A stretch of 64,000 nucleotides of DNA from Galeruca laticollis (lineage: Eukaryota; Arthropoda; Insecta; Coleoptera; Chrysomelidae). This document shows, in pieces, positions 40,937 through 53,727 of this stretch. Location: the NCBI GenBank assembly GCA_963921935.1, contig OY998175.1, positions 178,843,262 to 178,907,261 on the forward strand. Direction: 5' to 3'. Numbering within the stretch: the first letter of the stretch is position 1; each line of letters starts with the position of its first letter. The notes beneath the pieces were generated by a model that did not search any database, was not told the DNA's origin, and worked only from the letters and a program-made list of their open reading frames with translations. The position numbers were made by a program, and so were the translations under genes.

Positions 40937-42360
40937 ATGGCTAAAAGGCTAATTGACTTAAAAGTGACGGAACATGAAGCAGAATTGGAAAATTGTGTGA
41001 GTTGGAAACGACTGGAAAGAAGAGTGACTTAGTAGAAAGACTCAAAATGGCACTGGAAAGTGACGGCTTGGATCCAGAAACATTTTTATTCAAAGACGAG
41101 GCTTCCAGCGTAATCTCGAGAATTTCTGCTAAGAAGAACGATACTTTTGCTAATACGGACGAGAAAATTTCCACCATGAAGAATAATATTTCTGCTAACA
41201 TGGACAAGATTTCTGCCGATATCTTATAAATGAAAAAAGACATGCCGCTGATGATGAAAATAAAATTCCGTCTCTAAATTCGGATATTGAGAATAAGGTG
41301 ACAACGATGGGAAATCAGATGGACGAGAAAATCAAGGAGTTAGAGAGAAAGTTGGCAGATTAAAGAGCACAAGACACGCCAGCTGAAGAAAAAAATATCG
41401 AACTCATAAATGCCTGCAAGGCAGAAACACATCCCAAAATAGAAAATATGTGTAGTTTCGCCCGAGTCAACATCCCAACGTTCGGAAAGACGTCGTGGAC
41501 AAATTATGTAAAACAGTTTGAAGCAGCCCCTAGAGCGAATAAGTGGTCCGATAAGGAGACAACCATCGCGCTTCGGGGAGTTGTCTTAGATGTACGAGTA
41601 CCTCAGACGATACCTCTTAAAGAAACGGATGACTTCGAGCAGCTAAATAAGAGACTGGACATGCGATATGGTCATGAACATCTAGAACGCTTGGATCAAT
41701 TCGAGCTGAAGAACTGAAGTCAGAAACGTGACGAAATCCTTCAAGAATTGAAGTGGATATTGTCCGACTAGTTCGATTGATTACCCATCAGCACCTGAGA
41801 ACATGATGGAATGTTTGGGCATTCAGGCCTTTATTGACAGCTTACGTGACTACGATATGGAGAGGATGCTTCGTTTAGCCGATTCCAAAACATTGGTCGA
41901 TCACTCACTACTGCTCTTGAATATGAAATAGTAATGAAGGCTTTGGGATTCAACAAAGGTAGGACCATCCAAGGAGAACTGACGAAGACAGACTTGACCG
42001 GATCGTCAACTTGATAAAAATTATTGTGGACAAGAAGCCGAAGAAGATTAGGTGCCGGAATTTTGGCAAGCTGGGGCATGTACGCAGTTCGTGTAAGCGC
42101 CCTAAGATTCCTGCTACCCAAGAACCCCAGTCACAGGGAAAACTAGACAGGGCCCAAAATTGAACTGGTGTGTCACCGAAATGCCACTGTACGCAGTTCG
42201 TGTAAGCGCCCCAGGACTCCTGCTACCCAAGAACCCCTGTCACAGGGAAAACTAGACAAGGCCCTATATTGAGCTGGTGTGAATCACCGAAATGCCGACT
42301 CCCTGCCTAGCCGTGGCCAACATACTGTTCCCTCTGCCACAAGGCGGAACCTAAGTGAAA
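40937..42360 (+). pseudogene. Gypsy Gag remnant with SAP-like N-terminus and zinc knuckle
   Basis: The start MAKRLIDLKV is at 40937. After a 1-nt break it reads CELETTGKKSDLVERLKMAL, a SAP-like helix-turn-helix often found at the start of one insect gypsy lineage. A coiled-coil part with near-repeats (TFANTDEKISTMKNNISANM) runs to a stop at 41227. The capsid follows at 41448-41717: NIPTFGKTSWTNYVKQFEAA … ALRGVVLDV … KRLDMRYGHEHLER. A zinc-knuckle region (CRNFGKLGHVRSSCK, where homologues have a second Cys at Phe) lies at about 42052-42095 and is partly duplicated. Gag would package the RNA. Many stops; no pol follows. Confidence 0.75.
42081..42298 (+). repeat. 109-bp tandem duplication inside the gag zinc-knuckle region
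   Basis: TACGCAGTTCGTGTAAGCGC starts at 42081 and again at 42190. The units are about 93 per cent alike over 100 bp. Because 109 is not a multiple of 3, it also shifts the frame. Confidence 0.9.
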
Positions 42361-42689
42361 AAAATGATGAAGTTATAGTTTCACTTTGTATACTTTGTGT
42401 TATTTTTTTTAGTATTATCGGATTGACTGATAGGAAAAATAAAATAAAAAGTCAGTTAAAAATTCGGAATGATTTTCCTGTTTTCTTTACGACCTTGAAG
42501 CTTTACTTATTGAAAATGTCGAGATAACACGTCCTAATTTACGTATTCTGATAATTTTGGAGGCGCCGGCGAAATTTCCATTTCCTTTCATAGAGCTGTT
42601 GTGGTAGCACAAAACAGATCATAAAAACTTTAGATCTACACCGAATCTCATTAACAAATATTTTCTTTACAAATAGCGAACTTTTAATC
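42361..42689. other. Non-coding junction
   Basis: Between the gypsy gag and the BEL/Pao fragment; GGAGGCGCCGGCGAAATTTCC at 42560 is a GC-rich spot that could be a primer-binding or leader remnant. No gene. Confidence 0.3.
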
Positions 42690-44760
42690 AAAGAAAATGT
42701 AGACACGAATCAAGTAAGTAGCAATCTACAAGGTTTAGAACAAAAAATGCATACTCTAACTCAGATCAAAAATACCTCGATTTGTTACTCGATCAAAATT
42801 CAGAAGATATTGATCTAGATTATGAGATGGCATTGTTCAACAGCCGTAGATTTATTAGATAAAAATACATCAAATACCTGATATTCTACTCAAAATTACT
42901 GCAAATCACAATTGAAGTATACCGACATAGAATTAAAAATATTTGGTGTGATGGTGACATTCGTGATTGGTTGTCATTTTGGAGCCCGTTCAAAAGATAT
43001 TACGAAGATCAAAGACTCCCTAATGCAGAGAAATTACACTTTTAGTCCAAGCAACCATTCCTAAATCACGAACACGCCAAATTGTTGAGAGCTATCCACC
43101 CGTGGGAGATAATTATCCTAAAGTAATCGAATGCTTAAAAAGACGTTTTGGATGACAATACCTACAGATAGAAGTATACTTACGAGAACTTTTGAAGTTA
43201 GTGATAAACAACGTTAACAAATAATCGAAACAACACTTTATATGACCAAATTGAAGCACAACTTTGTTCCTTACAAACTTTAAACGTGACATCCGATACT
43301 TGTTCTGCTATGCTGTTTCCCTTAGTTGAATCATGTCTTCCAGAAGATCTACTACGACTTTGGGAAAGATCAACCTATTTCAATGACGATGATAGCTCGA
43401 AAGTACGTCTCGTTAAACTCATGAATTTGAGGTTGAAAGCGAAGAACGAGTCACTCAGCCATCTCTGGTTTTGGTAATAAATTAAGACGCAAATAATTCC
43501 CGGAAAACGTTCCTACAGCTGCTGGACTGCTGACAAATAATACGAGAAAATTCCAATGTCTGTTTCGTCGCGAAACAAATTACATCTGCAATTGTCCTGA
43601 ATCTATTGCTGAATTGAAGAAAATCCATTCAGAAAAGGGTCGGTGTCATGCCTGTCTGAAATTTGGACATATAGCTATTAAATGCAGAACTGCTGCTAAA
43701 TGAAAATGTGAATCCTGTGAAGGTGAGCACGTGACGTTGATGTGTCCAAAATCCAACAAATCATCAACTAAAAGAAATGGATCTATGACAACAGAAGGCT
43801 TATTATGTAACACCCTCAGTAACTCCACTTACAAAGAACGACTTTTGTAAACATTGGTGGTCAATCTGGAAGACAAAGACATCACTCGTCCTGTAAGTGT
43901 TATTATTGACACAGGATCTCATAGAGCATAACATCATTAGCGGAGTAGCCAAAGAAATGGGTTATGTAGGGCTAAGAAAAGAAGAACTCCTTCACGCTCT
44001 TTTTGGTGGTATTTCATCTAACGTTACCCCTCACAATTGCTATTCTGTCTTTCTGGAAAATCACGACAAAAGTTACAGTTGCCATTTTGAAGTTTAGGAC
44101 CAATCAGTCATCTGCACCAACGTATTCGGTATCCGAAATCGTGCATGGATGAAAGAACTAAAAGACCTCAACATAAAAGTCATAGGCAAGCACCTATTGA
44201 AATCCTAATTGGTGCTGACATAGCAGGAAAACTCTTTTGTGCTGAACAACATGTCTTGAAATGCGGTTTAGTTGCTATGAAAACTAAGCTAAAGCTAGGT
44301 TGGACACAAATGGACAAAGTTACCGTTCCTTCACAAGATGCACGAAAATCTTGCAGTATGATTGCTTTATCTCTCCTATCAACCACATCGAAATTAACAG
44401 ATTTATGGACCCTTCAAGTTATGGGCATTGAAAATCCTGAAGATTTGAAAGAACAAGAAATTCTCAACACTTTTCAGAAAGCAGTGACACGAACGCCAAA
44501 TGGAAAATGTGAAGTCACGATGCCATGGGTTCAAGAACACAAACCACTACCAGACATCATTAACATTGCTAAGACTCGACAAACTCATGAACAAGTTTGA
44601 TAAAGATGGCTATGAGTACGACCAAGTCTTCAAAGAATGGTTACAAGAAGGCGTCATCGAAAAGGTAAACGACAGAGAGATTGGTAATACTATAGCATAT
44701 TACTTACCTCATCGCCAGGTGGTAAAGCTGTCAAGTACCACGACTAAGTTAAAACATGTG
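42690..44760 (+). pseudogene. BEL/Pao gag-pol fragment (gag, zinc knuckles, protease, start of RT)
   Basis: Gag reads GDIRDWLSFWSPFKRI…DQRLPNAEKLHF, then QATIPKSRTRQIVESYPPVG, then YPKVIECLKRRFG (about 42950-43160). It continues through SDTCSAMLFPLVESCLPEDL (43290). Zinc knuckles are KGRCHACLKFGHIAIKCR and CESCEGEHVTLMC (about 43640-43750). The protease has VSVIIDTGSHRA (DTG, about 43895-43925), then broken frames. The pre-RT block IEILIGADIAGKLF … LWTLQVMGIENPED is in 44145-44600. The RT beginning VFKEWLQEGVIEKV … TIAYYLPHRQVVK ends near 44760. The pattern 'sfppt..NYpkai..L..RFG' and 'LIGaD..gkl' is BEL/Pao. About six frame breaks; RT core, integrase and LTRs are missing. Confidence 0.85.
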
Positions 44761-45136
44761 TTCAAGATGTATCTGCCTGCAAATTTTTACCCGCAGGACA
44801 ATCAGTTTTTTCTTAATATTTTCAAAAATTAGAAGCATCACACTGATTAAAATGTATGAAAAAGATAAAGTGTTCCCTTAATTTGTCAATCAAAAATAAT
44901 CGCAGTCAGGTTTTGACCTGAATTAATAAAAATATCTCAAAGTTCAAGTCGTAAATATGAATCATAATACAAAAGTATATTATTCCGATTTCGTAATTTG
45001 TTTGAATTATTTTGGCGTCCTTCGATTATTTTATCGCGTTCATATTGCTCTTCACATTTCTGACAGACACATATTTATGTAAAAATTAAGGTCAACATTA
45101 GATCACATATATTGTTAAAGTTAAAAAATAGTTATT
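44761..45136. other. Non-coding stretch
   Basis: Nothing recognised. Confidence 0.4.
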
Positions 45137-45648
45137 TGTAAAACAAGTGTCACAATGACTCGTTTTGTAGTACGAGTGAAGCGGTTCGTTGTGCAAATCA
45201 CGAGTACTACAGAAAGTCATTGTGGTACAAGTTTTACACAATATTTTTTATAATTCGCATTTATTTAATTGTTTGATTAAAATAGAATTTCATATAATCC
45301 CCGTTTTTAAACTAGGAGGAGTGGTTTGAATTTAAGTTGGCAATTCTGTAGATTCCTAATTGGTCAGATCACAGATGGTTTTATTCTGCACTTCTGACTT
45401 TTGACATATAACCGAATAATTGTGTAAATTGTAAACAAACTTTCATTTAAGCAAAAAGAGCATGATTATTTGTTTAAAAAAGAGCTTCTTCGTATATGCT
45501 CTTGCGGTCTATTTATATTATATCATGAACAGAATTATTTCTGTAATACATCTTCACATAGATATCTGGTAATTTATCCCAAAAATCGAACGTTTTGTAT
45601 ACCTATCTATTGATCATATACAATATAAAAATAAACAATTGACAAATT
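45137..45648 (+). repeat. Dispersed repeat copy 1 (about 0.5 kb, hairpin at one end)
   Basis: Starts with an imperfect hairpin (CACAATGACT…TGTAGTACGAGTGA against TCACGAGTACTACA…AGTCATTGTG). It is about 90 per cent like 48632-49097 throughout, ending …AACAATTGACAAAT. It has a 60-bp stretch (about 45578-45637) that copy 2 lacks. No coding capacity. Probably a non-autonomous element. Confidence 0.88.
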
Positions 45649-48631
45649 ATCGCTAGCTAGGCTATAGGTTAGTGAAGACCACTCCTAATGCAGTTTTATG
45701 CACCACCAACAAAAACAAAATATTCTTGGTATATAAAATAAATATTTCTTACCTTTTTATTGAAATAAATTCTCCAAAAATAAGTAACAAAAAGCTCATT
45801 ATTTAAAGTAAAGTTGCCCCCTCTCAATGATAATTTCAGAAAAAAAATACATGGAGAAAAATCAGGTTGGAAATTGGAAAAATATGGCATCTAAGAAGAG
45901 AAACAGGATAAGCTATTTGGAACTAGTAGCAGAGTTATTATCGAACAAAAAAATGCCAGCGGGTTCGATTAATGGACTAATACTCGCCAGCGGTTTCTGC
46001 GATAGTCAATCTTTTAAAGATTTGTTAACTGGCAGCAATTGTATGTACTATTGTGAACGAGGGTGTAAATAGAAAAATTTAAAGGATTCGAGCTGAGTTC
46101 TGTTATAAAGTTTTTGTATATAATAAAAACAAAAACCCAACAGATATTATCTCAGTTGTGTACAAATTCAGATAATATTTTGATTAAAATCGTGGACTTT
46201 TATTCAGGATTAAAACTGTTGCGACTTTGCATATGAAAAGATTGAAACTGCTCCATTTTTGGATGTGGAATTGCAAAAAAATTATAATTTAGAGGCGCAG
46301 ATCAAATAACATTTTAAGCCGAACATTACAGTATGTTAAAGGTTAAAGATTGAGGGGAATATTTATTAGACACACGTTAATTTGATTTCTCAAATCAGGT
46401 ATTTTAGCTTGAGTTGCATAACTTTAATCTGTATTTTCTTATATAATATATATATATATATATATTAAAGTATTATTTTTCTAAAACCTTCTTAAATAAT
46501 TTATTTTTCTATTTCTTGGATGTCAGGTTGTGTAATTAATTAAAACATTTTATTGTTACTGACGTTTCGTCCCTGGGTTAAGAACTTTCTCAAAGTTTAT
46601 TATTGACCGAATTTACAGTCGTCATCATTTACAGTTACGATATTTGCATCTCTCTTTATATGGTAATTAAACAAGGACAAAACTACTAAATTGATTACTA
46701 TTGACACATTAAACAGGTACTGAAATTTTGAGCAGTTGCCACTTTTAGTTATAACCATAAAGATATCTAAGGATACAACAAATACTTGTTTAAAATTCAT
46801 ATAAGAATATGCATTTATTTAATAAAATTCAAGTATTATTAATTAATTTTAAAAGCGGCGACTCAAATGCATAAATTAGTATGACTTTTTTATATTTGTA
46901 TAACTTTTTAACACATTTTCAATTAAACTTCTAATTTCATTTTTCCTGCAACTAAAGACACTTTGTAAATATGGCAAAGCAGTGGAAGTGTCCGCAAGGT
47001 AGCTTAGAATATGACTCGATGTATGGGGCAAGAAAAAATCAAAACAAACATATCTATTTTATTTGTTAATCTGAGATATATATCAATAAAAGTTTATTAT
47101 TTCTATGCCTATAGGTTTTGCATAGGTAAAAAAATTGACGTTGGAAGTTATCTGTCATCAATCTTATTGTATTACAATAGGGGATGGATTACGTCAAGCA
47201 AAAGCTATTTAAGGCTCAGCCTCTGATAGAATTTCAATACTGTATGACCTTGCCATACAGACACAGGATGATATATGTGCTTATAAACATTTTAAAGCTA
47301 GATATGTTGAATTAAAAGCCTTTTGCAGTGAAAAGTAAAAAAATTAGAAGATATAATCGGTCAAAATTGTCAAATGTACATAATTCATTTTATTTGCCAT
47401 AAAAATCATAAAATTAATCTTTAAAGATGTTAAAAACTTACAAGAAACAATAGAATAATAAAACGGAAGAAATATGGCAAAGAATGGACGTTAATTGCTC
47501 TATGAAAGTACTAAAATTGGAGCCCCCAGGAAAGAGATGAAGAGAAAGACCAGCACTGAGATGGGAAAACTTACATCGGTTAAACGATGGCAGATAAAGA
47601 TCTGAGAGGATATTGTTACGTTAGGGAATTATGAAGGAAAAAAAGGCAAACTAATAAATGGGAAAATGCCGAAGAATAAGAATCTTCAAATCCAAAATCT
47701 ATGACCCGATCAACTTCTCCCGTTTTTTACGAAGTTCTCAGGTTTCCGCCCCATCACATCGAGTCCAATAAAGATAAATTGGAGGAGTATTGAGGCAATA
47801 TGTAGCAGACACACGCGAACAAAGAGTAATCAGTATAGAAAAATATTAGATGTATTAAAAATTTAAATTTTATGCAAGTAACAATGACTTCATTGTGTAC
47901 GTATCCTAAAGTTCGCGTGGTATCAACATTTTTAAAATTCTATGATCAAATTATAAACACCAATATGGCCACATTTCATTAGACTCTAGCATATATTTTA
48001 AAGAACATTCAAATATTTCAATGTTCAAAGAATTTTTTTAGGTCTTGACAACAGCGCAACAACATAATTTTTATTCAAAACAAACGGTTGTCCTTCAAAT
48101 TACATATTATAGAATTCGATAATATCACGTACACATTACATTATATTGTATAATAAAATGATAATTGAAAACAGTATCGAAGTTTTTTTCTGCAGTATCT
48201 ACAATTAATTTTAAAGGGATGCTTTCAGGACGCGACCGTTATGAAGAACTCCGCTTTCTGGGTTACTGTGAAATTCCGAATTGAACATTTTACATGTATA
48301 CCTTCGAAATTTGCTTTTATTGATTTTCTTTTTCAAGCCGTAGTATGCTGGGTTGTATCTACCTCCCCCTTTTTTCCGTTACTTCATAAACTCAATGAAC
48401 CCTCATTATTTGATGATATTTTGTAGATCTATTTATAAATCTACTTATGTTAGTTGGCGTTAAAGAACGCCAGAAGGAAATTGAAGACAATACCAGGTGT
48501 AGAAGAATATAGATTATTTATTATTATTATTGTCTCTACAGCTTTATAAAAAATTGTGTGGTTAGAGATAAATTTTGTTAATATGCTATTTAAAATGCAG
48601 ATTAGAATACAGTTTTCGGGAGAGAATACAA
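45649..48631. other. Mostly non-coding stretch between the two dispersed repeats
   Basis: The frame at 45827-46072 (81 codons, basic start) has no recognisable domain and is not called. A (TA)n tract lies at 46441-46465. GACGTTTCGTCCCTGGG at 46560 resembles the terminal words of Penelope-like repeats. The rest is AT-rich. Confidence 0.4.
47500..47700 (+). pseudogene. Possible non-LTR ORF2 C-terminal scrap
   Basis: Frames give KVLKLEPPGKR*RERPALRW, resembling the basic 'PPG.rrRGRPr.RW.d' linker at the end of endonuclease-RT proteins, followed by a weak KEKKANKWENAEE tail. Only about 60 codons, with stops. Confidence 0.35.
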
Positions 48632-49097
48632 GAATCACAATGACTCGTTTTGTAGTACGAGTGAAGTTTGCGCAACGAACCGCGAGGCGGTGAGTTGCGC
48701 ATATCACGAGTTCTACAGAAAGTCATTGTGACACAAGTTTCACACAAGATTTTTAATAATTCGCATTTATTTATTTTTTAAATAAAATAGAATTACATAT
48801 AATCCCCGTTTTTAAACTAGGAGTGGTTTGAATTTAAGATGGCAATTCTGTAGATTCCTGATTGGTCAGATCACAGATTGTTTTATTCAGCACTTTTGAC
48901 TTTCGACATATTAGGACCGAATAATTGTGTAAATTGTAAACAAATTTTCAGTTAAGCAAACAGAGGATGATTATTTGTTTAAAAAAGAGCTCCTTCGTAT
49001 ATGCTTGCGATCTATTTATATTATATCATGAATAGCATTATTTCTGTAATACATCTTCACATAGATATCTGGTAATTAATTAAACAATTGACAAATC
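48632..49097 (+). repeat. Dispersed repeat copy 2
   Basis: Same unit as at 45137. The terminal hairpin here has an extra inner stem (TTGCGCAAC against GTTGCGCA) that copy 1 has lost, so copy 2 is probably nearer the ancestral form at this end. It lacks the 60-bp inner segment. Confidence 0.88.
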
Positions 49098-49329
49098 GTT
49101 GATGAATAAACGTTAGCGTTCTTTATTTATTAATATTTTTAATAAATAATTCATTCAAATTTACCTTTAAGACCATTTAATATGATAATTTGCTATCTAG
49201 AAAAATGCTAGACCATTTTATTTATAATTTGTTTCAAGGTTAAAGTCAAAGTGAAATGTCAAATAAAAATATATAATACATACAATAACCAACTGTATGA
49301 CACTAAAAATGACTAAAAAATTGTTCAAT

Positions 49330-49373
49330 GAGACTTCATTGTGAGACTGTAAACAATGCTATAATGAAGTCTC
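49330..49373. other. Small hairpin
   Basis: GAGACTTCATT (49330-49340) pairs with AATGAAGTCTC (49363-49373), an 11-bp perfect stem, with a possible inner ACAATG/CATTGT pair. Function unknown; it may mark an end of the X element. Confidence 0.55.
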
Positions 49374-50450
49374 TTCTATACGCGAATTATAAAATAGTAT
49401 GTTATATTATGAGTATGGGTGATCTGTTTATCAACAGTCATAAAAACAAACTAAGGTAGGTCGAAAAGAGATCCTTTTTTTTAAACGCTCTAGGTCGGAA
49501 TAGTTGCCTATTGCTTTAAGAAGGAAAATGATGAAAACATTTTTGAAATCAGTTAACATCTTCCGCTCGCGCATCGTACTTAAAGTTTGAGACAAAATGT
49601 AAAAAACACAAATTTTCGTTATTTTTTTCATCCGTTTAATTCTATTAAAACTATGACACTCTAGTGTTATATGCCTAGTTTATAGCAAGAAGAACTTATA
49701 AAAAATGATTTAAGATCATTTACTGAATGTTTTTTTGCTTGCGCAACATCATTGAAATTGTTAAACTGGAAGCCACTGATACAAGCTTGACCGTTCTCTC
49801 TACAGTCTGGGTATAACATGGAAACATTTGTATATCTCTAACAGGCTTGGCGGCAGAATTGATGATTTCTCTTATATCATCCTCACTTAAGTTTCGCAAC
49901 ATTGGGGGAGGATGCAAAGCACATTTCTTCCAATCAATGATTTCTATGTAGTCTGAACTTTTAAACTTTAGCTGTGGCGGTTGAAAACTTCTAACTGTCT
50001 TCTTTTTTGGGACAACGTTCCTCGCTTTTAAAATTCTTCTGTATCCAAGTTCTCGAATATGCTCCCTTTCGTCCACAAGCATTACCAATCAAATATTTTC
50101 TGAGTGTACAAATAATGCATTGCGTTCTATTATAGGATCGACGACTTTTAGAAGTTCTTCGTATAAATACCCTGATTTTTTGATAGCTTGATAGACGTGT
50201 TTTGGCCCATGATCTCAAACCACAAAGGCGTATGATTTCAAAATGAAGCCGACGATGTCTTTTAAACTGTCTGATGGATCCTAAGTACTTATGTAGAGCC
50301 TCTGAGCTCTGATGGCTGCATGGCTGCAGTAAGCCATCGGGAATGAGACAAAGCACCAGGGTCACGTTTGGCCAAGTCTTCTGAGAAGTCCCTGAAGTTA
50401 TTGCCTTTGAAATGTCTAACAAATATTGTTGGTATTTGCTCATTTGTTTC

Positions 50451-50455
<5 letters not shown>

Positions 50456-50509
<54 letters not shown>
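50456..50509. repeat. (TA)n tract, 3' tail of RTE-like element A
   Basis: About 27 TA units exactly at the 3' end of element A on the minus strand. The sequence-X reading resumes right after it. RTE-type elements commonly end in a microsatellite. Confidence 0.9.
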
Positions 50510-50512
<3 letters not shown>

Positions 50513-51858
50513 CGGTTTATAACGTTCTCCGACGTCTTCCGACTCCTGACCGCCATCCTTCTCTATCTTGCCATAGATCCTCTGGTAGCTCCCTTTCTCG
50601 TATTTCGGTATCTATGCCCTCTCTCCAGCTTTTTCTTGGTCTTCCTCTTCTTCTTTTTCCGTGTGGTGACCATTTTAGGACTTGCTTTGGTAGTCTTTCG
50701 TCTGGCATCCTTTGAACGTGACCGTACCAGACCAACTGCTTGGTCCTGATATCATCTATTATTGTGTGCCCGACACCCATGATTTGTCTGACTCTGTCGT
50801 TACGTACTCTATCTCTTCTCGATTTACCCGCTGATCTTCTCCAGAAGTCCATTTCCGTTGCTAGTAGGATTCTCTCCGTAGACTGCTTCATTTGCCACAC
50901 TTCGCACCCATATGTTACAATACTTTTGACGATTGTGTTGTATATTCGTTGTTTATTGGCCTTTGATATTGTTTGGTCCCACAGTATTCCGTTCATCATA
51001 GATACCCATCCTTTTCTACCTTGTATGTTTCGGTCCTTGATAGCCGCGTCTAGTGTTCCGTTTTGTGTTATTTTCATTCCTAAGTATTTGTATTCCTCGC
51101 AGTGTTTAATTTTTTTTCCGTCCTCCAAATCGATGTCTTGTGCCGTTGTTCCGATGGACATACATTCAGTTTTTCCTACATTTACTTCAAGGCCTCACTT
51201 CTTATATTCTTCTACGAGCTTTCGAGTCATGTAGTTTAAGTCGTCATGGTCCTGTGCTATAACTACTTGGTCGTCTGCGAAGCATAGCGTGTAGAGTGTA
51301 GTATTGTCGTTGAGAGGTATTCCCATTCCATTACATTTCCTTTTCTATACATTAAGTGCCTGTTCCAAGTAAATCTTAAAAAGCGTCGGCGATAAGCAGC
51401 ATCCCTGTTTTAGGCCTTTTGTGACCGTGAACCCTTTGGATATGTTACGTCCTACTTTAATTTGTGTTTTATTATTTTCATAGATTCTTTGAACTGCTTT
51501 TATTAACCCGTTTGTGATATTTGTTTTTTCCAGCGTTTCCTATAATATATTAAGGGGTATGCTATCATACGCCTTCTGTAGGTCTACGTATAATAGATGA
51601 ATTTCTTGGTTCACTGCTGTTTTCTTTTCGATCATCTGTGTAACACAGTATAGGTGGTCTACTGTGGATCTGCCAGCTCTAAAACCAGCTTGCTCTTCCG
51701 CCTCCAGATCTTTATATTCTTTCTCGATTTTATGTTTTATTACTTTACCGTATATTCTACTAAATGTGCTGGTCACTGCAATACCTCTATAGTTCTCACA
51801 TTGGTCTCTATTATCTTTCTTGTGGATTGTTACCATAACGGATGTTTGCCACTCCCTA

Positions 51859-52832
51859 GGTATTTCTCCCCCATTTATGCAGTCCTGGCATAGTTTTCGC
51901 ATTTGTTCGTATAACCTGTCGGTTCCTACTTTAACTAATTCGGCTGGAATGTCGCCTGGTCCGGCGGATTTTCCGTTCTTGAGGGATTTGCATGCTTCTT
52001 CGACTTCTTTACAACTGACCTTTAATGGAGACGATGTGATATTTATTCCATTGTTTTCCTCTATGTTAAATTCTTGCCTGTTTTCAATTAGTAGACCCTT
52101 AAAGTATTGTTCCCATTTTTGTATTCCTATTGGTGATATTATTTCTTTTGTCTTGTTTGCTCTCATGTTCTTTAAAAATTTCCAGCTTTCTGAACTCGTT
52201 CTTCCCCCTATGTATGTATTTAATTTTTGACAGTTTTTTTCCCACGTTTCATTTTTCTTCTTGATAATTCTTTTTCTTACTTTGGCTTGGGCTTGATTGT
52301 ATATTATTTTGTCATTCTCGCTGTTTGTTGCTAAGTATCTATGGTATTTCTCCCCCATTTATGCAGTCCTGGCATAGTTTTCGCATTTGTTCGTATAACC
52401 TGTCGGTTCCTACTTTAACTAATTCGGCTGGAATGTCGCCTGGTCCGGCGGATTTTCCGTTCTTGAGGGATTTGCATGCTTCTTCGACTTCTTTACAACT
52501 GACCTTTAATGGAGACGATGTGATATTTATTCCATTGTTTTCCTCTATGTTAAATTCTTGCCTGTTTTCAATTAGTAGACCCTTAAAGTATTGTTCCCAT
52601 TTTTGTATTCCTATTGGTGATATTATTTCTTTTGTCTTGTTTGCTCTCATGTTCTTTAAAAATTTCCAGCTTTCTGAACTCTTTCTTCCCCCTATGTATG
52701 TATTTAATTTTTGACAGTTTTTTTCCCACGTTTCATTTTTCTTCTTGATAATTCTTTTTCTTACTTTGGCTTGGGCTTGTTTGTATATTATTTTGTAACT
52801 CTCGCTGTTTGTTGCTAAGTATCTATGGTATT
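51859..52832 (-). repeat. 484-bp direct duplication inside element A ORF2
   Basis: The segment from GGTATTTCTCCCCC (51859) recurs at 52343. The two copies are about 98 per cent alike (differences such as CTCGTTCTT/CTCTTTCTT). The breakpoint shares a GGTATTTCT microhomology. 484 leaves a remainder of 1 modulo 3, so the frame is broken at the junction. Confidence 0.93.
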
Positions 52833-53240
52833 TCTGTCGTTTTTCTAAGATTTCAGCCTCTATTTCGTCATCCCACCAGTATGGTTTTGAATTATGTCTA
52901 GATCCATTGTATCTTCCCAGTGCCTCTTCTGCTGCCTCATGTATGCACTTTTTAATATATTCGTAGTGTTCTTCTGTGTTATTCCGATTATACTCGTTTT
53001 TTCCTAGTTTTTCGTCCAGACGTTTCCTGTATAGTTCTCTTACACTGTCATATTCCAGGCTATCCAAGTTGTATCTTATTGGTTCACTTATTGGTTGACT
53101 TTCTTCGATTGTTTCTATGTTTCCTAGTTCTTGTTGTTCTTTGCTGGGGAATACGATTTTCGTTTTAAGCATATAATGGTCGGTACCACATGATGGTCCC
53201 CTACATACTTTTACATCGTGGATTCTCATTTTTGTAGTTT

Positions 53241-53253
53241 GTCTTACAATGGT
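53241..53253 (+). repeat. Target-site duplication of element B (left)
   Basis: GTCTTACAATGGT, identical to 57652-57664. On the minus strand both copies fall in the endonuclease codons for T-I-V-R of element A. Confidence 0.92.
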
Positions 53254-53727
53254 GGATTCCGGTCCTGGCACTGGGTTTTGAAAAGTGATTTAATATTTGC
53301 TCCGTAATAAAGCTGAATATCAGATAAATTACGAGTCAAATAATTGTAAAAGCTATACGAAGTAATATATAAAGAGGTGAAGTGAGTGCACAATTGGAGA
53401 CAGCAAAATCAAAGTAAGATTTTAGCATAATTAAGTCTAATAATAAAAATATTGAGTATAAAATATACAGTAAATAAAAAGTTTCCACTATAAAATATAA
53501 AAACTAAACACTACAAAATTCTAATTAGCTGGCAGTAAAACCGGTAATTGCTACACAGGCAGGCCAGTTAAGTGGGATTTAACAGGTTCGGATTTAAATA
53601 TTTACCAGGTAAAAAGTAATATAAGATTTACATACATAAACGAAATCGGTCAGCTCTGAGTAGGCTAAGGACTGAACTAAGTAGGTTCTCGGTACACAAA
53701 CTACAAAAGAGACACAGATTTCGTGGA

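Larger units (their letters stand above)
50517..53253 (-). pseudogene. Element A ORF2, second part: end of endonuclease, RT, C-terminus
   Basis: The first frame holds RIHDVKVCRGPSCGTDHYML (endonuclease end with the S/T-DH motif) and the long helical linker. RT starts at KNGKSAGPGDIPAELVK, then REWQTSVMVTIHKKDN, NYRGIAVTSTFSRIYGKV, QAGFRAGRSTVDHL and LLYVDLQKAYDSIP (motif A Asp, about 51580). Next come LKQGCCLSPTLF (motif B) and LCFADDQVVIAQ (catalytic FADD, about 51280). The C-terminal part (51161-50517) has EYKYLGMKITQNG, TYGCEVWQ, LVWYGHVQRMPDERLP and RRRGRPRKSWREGI. Stops near 51347 and 51200 and a 484-bp tandem duplication that shifts the frame make it inactive. It would reverse-transcribe its RNA at nicked DNA. 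Confidence 0.88.

Noticed and set aside
45827..46072. 81-codon plus-strand ORF between the dispersed repeats
   Set aside because: Basic start and ordinary composition; no domain, splice or promoter evidence.
48241..48426. 61-codon plus-strand ORF
   Set aside because: No similarity recognised; AT-rich background.
45137..49097. Reading the two dispersed repeats as LTRs of one element
   Set aside because: No gag, pol or primer-binding site between them; the ends do not look like TG…CA LTR ends.
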